From Streptomyces xinghaiensis S187 (GTDB lineage: Bacteria; Actinomycetota; Actinomycetes; Streptomycetales; Streptomycetaceae), in NCBI RefSeq assembly GCF_000220705.2, contig NZ_CP023202.1, positions 6,974,501-7,038,500 on the forward strand: a stretch of 64,000 nucleotides of DNA, in the 5' to 3' direction. This document shows, in pieces, positions 8,217 to 14,329 of this stretch. A program made the position numbers and the translations under genes. Positions within the stretch are counted from its first letter, which is position 1. Every line of letters begins with the position of its first letter. A model generated the notes under the pieces. The model searched no databases and had not been told where the DNA came from. It worked only from the letters and a program-made list of their open reading frames with translations.

Positions 8217-9428
8217 TCAGGAATCACGGCGGACAGGGACCATACGGCATGAGGCGGAGTCGAGTACGAGGGACAGGCTGCTATCCCCATGGCCAGGCGC
8301 TTCGGTGCCGCGGTCGACGCAGCGTTCGTTTGGCACATCGAGAACGGCAGCCATCGCGCCAGTCAAAGAGGAGGTATACAGCAGGCCGGAGACCGGCTCC
8401 TGGGGGCGGAAGACATGCAGGAGGTACTCGGTGACCACCTGGGTGGGTACATAGTCGATCTGCTCGTAGGCGGAACGCGCGGGCTTGGTCAGTTGGGCGG
8501 TGAAGTCTCTCAGGAAGATGAGAGGGCGGCGGTCCGCCGCTCGGTCGAGGTCGTACAGGGAGGGCACGGGCGGCAGGTCCGTGAAGTCGACGACGGTACA
8601 GGGAGCAGACGTCACGAAGGCTGCGGCCGTCGCCCAGGACTCCTCACTGCGTAGTGAGGTCTCCTGGACCGCGGTTTCGGCGTCGATCGCCCCGTAGAAC
8701 ATGGGGATACCTGCCGGGCTCATACGGTTGGCCTGCCGCGCGTGTTCACGTGGTGCTGTGCCCAGGCGCCGCGCGTTCCAGTCGACCTGCGGCTCGTCGT
8801 GGGTCAGCGCACGCCACAGGCGAGTGCCGGCGGGCAGTTCCTTGGCGAGACCGAGTCTGTCGATGAGGTCGCCCACGTGGTCAAGGATGCGGCCGGCCGA
8901 TACCTCGCCGGCTCCCAGCCACTCCTCCTCCATTTCCCGCAGCCAGAAAACGTAGCGGGTGCGGTACTGCACCTGCTCACAAAAACGGGCCCACCCACCG
9001 CGAAGAGCCTCATCACGGCGAGGGGCAATGAAGTCGACAGGCACCCACGGCTGGTCGATGATGGCATCGCATACGGCATCCAAAAGGCCATCACCTACGA
9101 GGACATCTGAGCCGCCACAGTCCTCGACCACCTCCCACGTATCCAGGATGGTCCACTGGTAGCCGCCTTCTCTGCCGTCCCAGGAGACCCCCTCGTCGTC
9201 AGCGGAGCGGTACTCGGTGTAGATGGCTGCGACGAACCTCTCCAGCAGAACATCGAGCTCAGCAGCCGGAGACTGTCCGCAAAAGCTGCAGGCGTCCTCA
9301 TCATTCTCGGCAGCGCTCAGCACCGCTTCGAGGACGTCATCGTTCACACAGCCGGTGCACACGTATTGATCGGTGAAGCACCAGCCCTGATCGTCCTGCT
9401 CCTCGATCATGCGCTTGTAGAGCCCCAT
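8217..9428 (-). CDS. HEPN/RES-domain toxin-like protein
   Basis: The ORF encodes 403 residues. The N-terminal 220 residues form the domain often found before RES, with two Cys pairs (CTGC and CSFC, residues about 24-50) that could bind zinc. The C-terminal half is a RES domain. It has Arg in TRLWRALTHDEP, Tyr/Glu in FYGAIDAETAVQE, and the serine motif in GLLYTSSL. Family members degrade or modify NAD+ and act as toxins. No Xre-type antitoxin gene adjoins; the next upstream gene on the same strand encodes a membrane coiled-coil protein. The missing partner suggests that the N-terminal domain controls activity, as in larger RES proteins. Confidence 0.8.
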   Translation of the reverse strand: MGLYKRMIEEQDDQGWCFTDQYVCTGCVNDDVLEAVLSAAENDEDACSFCGQSPAAELDVLLERFVAAIYTEYRSADDEGVSWDGREGGYQWTILDTWEVVEDCGGSDVLVGDGLLDAVCDAIIDQPWVPVDFIAPRRDEALRGGWARFCEQVQYRTRYVFWLREMEEEWLGAGEVSAGRILDHVGDLIDRLGLAKELPAGTRLWRALTHDEPQVDWNARRLGTAPREHARQANRMSPAGIPMFYGAIDAETAVQETSLRSEESWATAAAFVTSAPCTVVDFTDLPPVPSLYDLDRAADRRPLIFLRDFTAQLTKPARSAYEQIDYVPTQVVTEYLLHVFRPQEPVSGLLYTSSLTGAMAAVLDVPNERCVDRGTEAPGHGDSSLSLVLDSASCRMVPVRRDS

Positions 9429-9476
9429 CAGCAGTCGCTTCTTCTCCGGTGCGCGCCTGATGCGCCAGTGTGGTCG

Positions 9477-10079
9477 TCAAAGGTCAGTGTCAGACGCGGG
9501 CTCTGTGTCCACTCCGAGGTCGAACCGCATCTGCTGGCGCATCTCGGACAGGAGCGCCCACGACTGTTCGACGCCGGCTTCGAATGTGTTCACATCTTCC
9601 TGGTTGTAAGGAGTGCTCGCGGCGATCTGCTTCAGCCGTCCGTAGCCAGCGTTCAGACGCCTGCTGGCTGCGCCCGCACCTGCCATTACCTGCAGGGGGA
9701 CGATCATCTGCGCCTCGGCGTAGCTTTCCCGAAGTGTCGTACGGCGGGCCTCAAGCTGTTCAAGCGCGGCCTCAATCCCTGTCCCGTTACGCAGCGCGTG
9801 CATGAAGTCGACCTGTGCCGTCAGGTACTGGCGGGCTGCCGTGTTGAGCGTGATGTAGCACGTCCTGCGCAATGCGATGGATTCCTCAGCCCGGTTGCGG
9901 GCCCGCTCCGCCTCGAGCATGGCCTCTGCGTGGTCGCGCTCCTCGCGTCGCTGCTCCGCAGCCGCCTCCATCTCCATCCGCTTGGTGCGGTCCGCACGGC
10001 TCTGTGTCAACAGTGAGGCGCCCAAGGTGCCAACCACACCAACCACGGCCACCAGTAAAGCCGTCCATCCCGCCCCCAC
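9477..10079 (-). CDS. Single-pass membrane protein with long coiled coil
   Basis: The ORF encodes 200 residues from GTG 10079 with GGAGGGG just before it. Residues about 5-25 form one transmembrane helix (WTALLVAVVGVVGTLGASLL). Residues 30-70 are highly charged and helical (Arg/Glu/Ala-rich), then a mainly helical cytoplasmic domain follows. No catalytic motif was seen. It is transcribed toward the RES gene with a 48-base gap, so the pair may be an operon in which this protein senses or anchors. That link is inferred from position only. Confidence 0.6.
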   Translation of the reverse strand: MGAGWTALLVAVVGVVGTLGASLLTQSRADRTKRMEMEAAAEQRREERDHAEAMLEAERARNRAEESIALRRTCYITLNTAARQYLTAQVDFMHALRNGTGIEAALEQLEARRTTLRESYAEAQMIVPLQVMAGAGAASRRLNAGYGRLKQIAASTPYNQEDVNTFEAGVEQSWALLSEMRQQMRFDLGVDTEPASDTDL

Positions 10080-10309
10080 AACCCCTCCATACTCTCCGAT
10101 GCATGACGATTATCGGCTGAGGCCAGGGTTTCTCGTCCTGCAAAGCCAGAGTTCCTGACCGGGCTATGCCACACGCGCCATGAAGCCTCCCTCAGTAGCA
10201 CTTCAAGCTCGGCGGAACGTACCAGGTTGCGCACGGGCACCCGGTTCCCCAAGCCGGACCGGCCGAGCGAACACCTCTGCCGCCTCGCATTCCGTATCCC
10301 ACCGGATCA

Positions 10310-11800
10310 TCAGAGGCGGAGCAGGAGATCATCGACGACGCGCCGAGCTCTAAGTGGCCAGCGACGTACGGCAAGACCACGTGCAGCGCGGGCTTGCTCG
10401 GCGGCCAGATGCCGTCCCGTGACGGTGACGGGAGCGTCGTCGCCGAGCCCTCGCAGCATGCCGTCGTAGGGGCAGCCCACCTCGCAGCCGTCCTCGCGGC
10501 GCTCAAGGGTGCCGGTGGTCAGGTGGTACAGGTGAGCGCCGGTGTCGGCGATCCCGCCCGGCGCGGTCGTCATGGTGATGAACTGGTTCAGCTGCGCGGC
10601 CGCGGCACTGGTGGAGAAGACGAAGACGTTCTCCTTGCGGCGCAGCGGATGGTCGACGGGCAGGCCGGTGATGTAGGCGGGGTCGTCGAGGGAGCCGTCG
10701 CGTTCGGCGCTGACGTGGGCGGGGTCGTACTGGCCCAGGCATTCCAGGCAGGCGCGTCCGGGGGCGGCGATGTGGGCGCGCCATTCGGCGCCGCGCAGGC
10801 GTCCGCCGCGGGCGTCGACGGCGATGCCGCCGTCGACGACGGGGATGAGGTGGGTGCAGGCGAGGAGGTTGAGGACGGCGCGGGGCCAGGGCCGGTCGAC
10901 GCAGGAGAAGATCACGTCGCAGTCGGCCGCGGCGGCGAACCCAGCCGGTTCGACCACGCTCAGCTCGTACGGCGTCGCCCGGAAGTGCGTGGCGGTGGCC
11001 GCGCGGCGGGCGGTTCGGGCGGCGAGACGGGCCTTGGCCCGGTGCAGGCGCACGTCACGGATGGTGGCGTGCAGGAGCCGGTCGAGGTTGACCTCTTCGA
11101 CGGTGTCGAAGTCGAACAGGCTCAGGCGCTGGATACCGGTGCGGGCCAGGGCTTCGACGACGAGCATGCCGACCGAGCCGCATCCGACGACACCGACATG
11201 CAGGCGGGCCAGGTCGTCTTGGGTTGCCTGCCCCCAGGCGGAGACGGTGCGCAGCTGCCGGTTCGTCGCCGCCGGCACAGGGAGAAGACGGTCGTTGAAG
11301 GTGATCGTCAGGTGGCCGCCGACCACGCGGACGTTCTCCGCCTCGGTGGGGGTGAAGCGGCGGGGGGCCTGCTGCTGCCAGATGCGGGCGCCGAATCCGG
11401 CATCGGTGCCCGCGAAGGTCAGACCGACCAGCGGGCGGCCGGTGATCACCTGGGTCTGCGCGGCGAATGACGTCTCGGCCGCGTGGTCGATGCCGTTCAG
11501 GCTCTGCCATCCGCGGCCTTGAGGATGGGCGTGGATGAAGCCGAGCCCGCAGCCGTGCTCAGCTGCGAGGGCGGCGGCGCGCAGGAAGTAGGCGCTGGTG
11601 AAGTCCACCGTGCCGTGCACGATCCGCTCGCCGTCCTGCGGCAGCACCACCTCGGTGAGCAGGGCGGTGGTGCGGCTGGCGCCGGTGCTCGGCTGCCACA
11701 GCACGAAACAGCAGTCCTCCTGCTCGTCCGCACGGCGCAGGTGGCCGGTCAGGTGCCGGGCGACCTCGCTGGTCATCGCGACCGAGAAGCAGCTGATCAT
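10310..11800 (-). CDS. JAB/JAMM peptidase fused to E1-like (ThiF) adenylyltransferase
   Basis: The ORF encodes 496 residues. ATG 11800 overlaps the stop of the E2-like gene (ATGA); the long open frame upstream is noise. The N-terminal domain has a JAMM zinc signature, HAHPQGRGWQSLNGID (about residues 87-102), as in Ubl-removing peptidases. Residues about 200-460 form a ThiF/E1 domain with VGVVGCGSVGM, LFDFDTVEEVNLDRLL and FSCVDRP. Cysteine pairs CLEC and CEVGC probably hold structural zinc. It should adenylate the Ubl's C-terminus and also trim or remove it. It is the last gene of a three- or four-gene operon. Such E1-JAB fusions with multi-ubiquitin-type Ubls are known from comparative genomics. 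Confidence 0.85.
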   Translation of the reverse strand: MISCFSVAMTSEVARHLTGHLRRADEQEDCCFVLWQPSTGASRTTALLTEVVLPQDGERIVHGTVDFTSAYFLRAAALAAEHGCGLGFIHAHPQGRGWQSLNGIDHAAETSFAAQTQVITGRPLVGLTFAGTDAGFGARIWQQQAPRRFTPTEAENVRVVGGHLTITFNDRLLPVPAATNRQLRTVSAWGQATQDDLARLHVGVVGCGSVGMLVVEALARTGIQRLSLFDFDTVEEVNLDRLLHATIRDVRLHRAKARLAARTARRAATATHFRATPYELSVVEPAGFAAAADCDVIFSCVDRPWPRAVLNLLACTHLIPVVDGGIAVDARGGRLRGAEWRAHIAAPGRACLECLGQYDPAHVSAERDGSLDDPAYITGLPVDHPLRRKENVFVFSTSAAAAQLNQFITMTTAPGGIADTGAHLYHLTTGTLERREDGCEVGCPYDGMLRGLGDDAPVTVTGRHLAAEQARAARGLAVRRWPLRARRVVDDLLLRL

Positions 11801-12168
11801 GCGGAGGGTCCATTCTCCAGCTGCGTGAACAGGGTGCGCAGGTGCCGCAGATAGCCGCGGACCGTACGATCCTGCGCCCAGTCGGCGGGCGGCCGGCTCC
11901 AGTGCTCCCACCCCTGCCCCAGCGGAGAAGTGTGCACCGCACCGTGGGGGTGCCCCAGGCGGGGGGCGATGTGCGGGCCGTGCGGGGCTGACAGCGGCCA
12001 GTCGGGCACCAGCTCCAGGCCGATGCGTACCGTCGTCCCGGCCCGCGGGCCGACCTCGATGAGGTAGTCGAAGACCGCGAAGTTGCCGCTCTGCTCTACC
12101 GCGTAGCCGGCGCGGCGCAGGCCCGCGAGCATCCCCGCGGGCCCCGCCTCTGGCACCACCGCGGTCAT
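11797..12168 (-). CDS. E2-like (prokaryotic UBC-fold) protein without cysteine
   Basis: The ORF encodes 123 residues, overlapping both neighbours by ATGA. Features fit the Prok-E2_E family: a helix with LRRAGYAVEQ, strands FAVFDYLIEVGP and VRIGLELVPDWPLSAPHGPH, then WEHWSRPP and a C-terminal helix YLRHLRTLFTQ. Position between Ubl and E1 supports the call. There is no cysteine anywhere in the protein, so it cannot carry Ubl as a thioester. It may use a Ser, His or other acceptor, or act as a non-catalytic adaptor. Confidence 0.7.
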   Translation of the reverse strand: MTAVVPEAGPAGMLAGLRRAGYAVEQSGNFAVFDYLIEVGPRAGTTVRIGLELVPDWPLSAPHGPHIAPRLGHPHGAVHTSPLGQGWEHWSRPPADWAQDRTVRGYLRHLRTLFTQLENGPSA

Positions 12169-12428
12169 GCGGTCGGGGTCGGGCCGGTGGAGACCGACAC
12201 GAACGTCTCCCGCTCGTGCACGCTGATCTCCTCATTCCCGCGGCCGGCGAACGAGTGCTGGTGCCGCCCGGTGATCCGGACCAGGTAGTGCGTGCCCACG
12301 TCGATACCGGCCAGGCCCAGGATCGCGTTCGGCGTCGTATGCTTCGGCACCTCCACCGGCTCGGCGTCCACGGTGACGGTCACCATCTTGTACCTGGTCT
12401 CCTGGTGCTGGGTGTCCGCAGTCGTCAT
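12165..12428 (-). CDS. Ubiquitin-like protein, multi-ubiquitin domain family (single copy)
   Basis: The ORF encodes 87 residues with a strong GGAGAGGAGG ribosome site before ATG 12428. The sequence has the multi-ubiquitin pattern: TVTVDAEPVEVPKHTTP, then GIDVGTHYLVRI, and an acidic turn followed by FVSVSTGPTPTA. Only one domain is present. The end is GPTPTA rather than Gly-Gly, so activation by E1 would use a non-canonical C-terminus unless trimmed. It starts the core Ubl-E2-E1/JAB operon and overlaps the E2-like gene by ATGA. Confidence 0.75.
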   Translation of the reverse strand: MTTADTQHQETRYKMVTVTVDAEPVEVPKHTTPNAILGLAGIDVGTHYLVRITGRHQHSFAGRGNEEISVHERETFVSVSTGPTPTA

Positions 12429-12648
12429 GACGACCTCCTCTCCCCCGGCCCACCACAGCGGGCCGGGATATGCGAAAGGCGGGCTCGAAGCCCGCTACTT
12501 GCTCTTCTTTCGAGCCGCGCGACGCGCGCTCGTTCACCGTCGTCGACGGGTGCCTACGCACCGTCGACTGCTTCACGAACCGACCCGTGACCGCACTCCG
12601 ACCACGCTTCCCACCAGACCCACTCGCCTTACTGGACCTGCCCGGCAC
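12232..12648 (-). CDS. Small basic protein upstream of and overlapping the Ubl gene
   Basis: GTG 12646-12648 follows a perfect AAGGAGG with six-base spacing, so translation starts here are very likely. The first 55 residues are Lys/Arg/Ser-rich and include RSAVTGRFVKQSTVRRHPST, a motif of short basic proteins found beside many actinobacterial and proteobacterial genes. The frame then runs 200 bases through the Ubl gene without a stop. The real C-terminus is therefore uncertain; a lost stop or frameshift near 12480 is possible. Likely first gene of the Ubl operon; a target or cofactor of modification is conceivable because of its many lysines. Confidence 0.45.
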   Translation of the reverse strand: MPGRSSKASGSGGKRGRSAVTGRFVKQSTVRRHPSTTVNERASRGSKEEQVAGFEPAFRISRPAVVGRGRGGRHDDCGHPAPGDQVQDGDRHRGRRAGGGAEAYDAERDPGPGRYRRGHALPGPDHRAAPALVRRPRE

Positions 12649-12709
12649 GACGCACCTCCTTCCAGATCTAGCCGATCTGACCTGCAAGAACCCTTCATCA
12701 CGAAGAAGA

Positions 12710-12736
12710 TTTCATACACCCAATAGGTGGATGAAA
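12710..12736. promoter_or_regulatory. Palindromic operator between divergent operons
   Basis: TTTCATACACC, five bases, GGTGGATGAAA: the arms match at 10 of 11 positions. It lies 24 bases before the ATG of the HigB-like toxin and 60 bases from the divergent small basic gene. This is the expected place for autorepression by the HigA-type XRE protein encoded second in the plus-strand operon. It could also silence the Ubl operon. Confidence 0.7.
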
Positions 12737-12759
12737 CTTTTCTTGATCGAGAGAGTAGC

Positions 12760-13137
12760 ATGGAAGCGACAGGTATACACAAGAGGTCTCTGGGGCTGCC
12801 GGTGGACATCGCCTTCGACGACGCGGAGCTCGCCCGCGTCTGCAACAGCGACGCGGCACGCCGGGCGCGCTACGGACCGGAGGCCGCCGTCACCCTCCAC
12901 AGACGCCTCGGCCAGATGGCCGCCGCCGACCACCTGGCCGACCTGCATCACCTCGCGGCCGCCCGGCTACGGTCCGACCCAACCGACAGCGGCGTCAGCC
13001 GGATCGTCTCGCTCGGAGACCACGGCCACCTCGTCGTACGCCCCCGCGACGACCCGCCCGCCACTCACCACGACGGCACCCTCGACGAGCACTCCGTACG
13101 TGCCCTGATAGTCACCGCGATCGCCATCACGCGATGA
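12760..13137 (+). CDS. HigB/RelE-superfamily toxin-like protein
   Basis: The ORF encodes 125 residues from ATG 12760, preceded by GAGAG. A GTG at 12727 would lie inside the operator and is rejected. Pattern matches plasmid maintenance killer proteins: IAFDDAELARVCNSDAARRARYG, RRLGQMAAADHLADLHHL, then a strand HGHLVVRPRDDPP. Such toxins cleave mRNA on ribosomes. It is the first gene of a three-gene operon and lies 46 bases before an antitoxin-like gene. The key basic residues of the C-terminal strand are partly kept (VRPRDD). Family level is fairly sure, activity not. Confidence 0.65.
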   Translation: MEATGIHKRSLGLPVDIAFDDAELARVCNSDAARRARYGPEAAVTLHRRLGQMAAADHLADLHHLAAARLRSDPTDSGVSRIVSLGDHGHLVVRPRDDPPATHHDGTLDEHSVRALIVTAIAITR

Positions 13138-13183
13138 CCGCCCCCGCCGCCCTCGCCTCCCCGACCTCAGAGAGGCACCACCC

Positions 13184-14329
13184 GTGACCCCGCCTCCCGC
13201 CCCGCCCTTCGTCTACGCGCCCGACTCCGCCCGGCCACCCGGCGAGACCCTCAAGGAACAGCTGGAAGCGCTCGGCATCCCGCAGGCCGACCTCGCCCGG
13301 CGCACCGGCCTGTCCACCAAGCACATCAACCAGATCGTCCAGGGCACCGCGGTCCTCACCCCCGAGACCGCGCTCCTCCTCGAGCGCGCCACCGGCATCC
13401 CGGCCTCCATGTGGAACCAACTGGAAGCCGCCTGGCGCACCCACGCCACCCGCCAGCAGGAGCTCCAGCAGCTCAGCAAGCGCATCGACTGGCTCGACAA
13501 CTTCTCACTGACCGAGCTCGTCAAGCGCAACATCCTGCCGAACAAGAACAGAAGCGCGGACAACCTCCAGCGTCTGCTGGCGTTCTTCGGCGTCGCCGAC
13601 CCAGGCATCGCCGAAGACCTCTGGCGCAGCTACCGCACTGCCTTCCGCCGCTCCACCGTCTTGAAGACCGACGACTACGCCACCGCGGTATGGCTGCGCC
13701 AGGCAGAACTCAAGGCCCGCGCCCTGCCCTGCCAGCCGTTCGACCGCGCCGCCCTCACCGCCCTCCTGCCCAGCCTGCGCGCCCTCACCCTGGAAGACCC
13801 GGCAACCTGGCCCAACCGCATCACCCATCTATGCGCCCAGGCCGGCGTAGCCGTCGTCTTCCTCCCCGCCCCTCCCCTGACCAGCGTCTCCGGCGTCACC
13901 CGCTGGCTCACCCCCGACAAAGTCGCAATCGCCCTCAGCGACAGGTTCAAAAAAGACGACCACTTCTGGTTCACCGTCTTCCACGAGATCGGACACACCC
14001 TCCTGCACGGCAAGAGACTGACCTTTCTCGACAACACCGACCGCGCCGACGAACGCACACCCGAAGGTGACCGCAGCGAAGAAGAAGCCGACGCCTTCGC
14101 AGCCCAGACCCTCATCCCGCCCGAGCACAACGCCGCATATCGACGCCTCGCCCGCAGGCCCATGCCCTTCGACAACATCAAAGCCTTCGCCCGCCAGGCC
14201 GGCATCGCCCCCGGCATCGTCGTCGGCCGCCTCCAGCACGACGGCGCCCTGCCCTGGACTCACGGCAACAACCTCAAACGCCCCGTCCGCTTCCCCCACA
14301 ACGGCCCCGCCGAGGACCAGCCACAGTGA
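13184..14329 (+). CDS. HigA-type XRE regulator fused to ImmA/IrrE metallopeptidase
   Basis: The ORF encodes 381 residues. Residues about 20-80 are a HigA-like helix-turn-helix (LGIPQADLARRTGLSTKHI, ALLLERATGIPASMW). Residues about 240-330 are an ImmA/IrrE domain with the zinc motif HEIGH (about 267-271) and a downstream glutamate in EEEADAFAAQTLIP. It should bind the operator at 12710, neutralise the upstream toxin, and have proteolytic potential like repressor-cleaving ImmA. Its TGA overlaps the GTG of the nuclease-STAND gene, so translation of the two is coupled. That coupling suggests that it also controls the effector. Confidence 0.85.
   Translation: MTPPPAPPFVYAPDSARPPGETLKEQLEALGIPQADLARRTGLSTKHINQIVQGTAVLTPETALLLERATGIPASMWNQLEAAWRTHATRQQELQQLSKRIDWLDNFSLTELVKRNILPNKNRSADNLQRLLAFFGVADPGIAEDLWRSYRTAFRRSTVLKTDDYATAVWLRQAELKARALPCQPFDRAALTALLPSLRALTLEDPATWPNRITHLCAQAGVAVVFLPAPPLTSVSGVTRWLTPDKVAIALSDRFKKDDHFWFTVFHEIGHTLLHGKRLTFLDNTDRADERTPEGDRSEEEADAFAAQTLIPPEHNAAYRRLARRPMPFDNIKAFARQAGIAPGIVVGRLQHDGALPWTHGNNLKRPVRFPHNGPAEDQPQ

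Noticed and set aside
12727..12759. GTG start for the HigB-like toxin at 12727
   Set aside because: It lies inside the palindromic operator and lacks a ribosome site; ATG 12760 is preceded by GAGAG.
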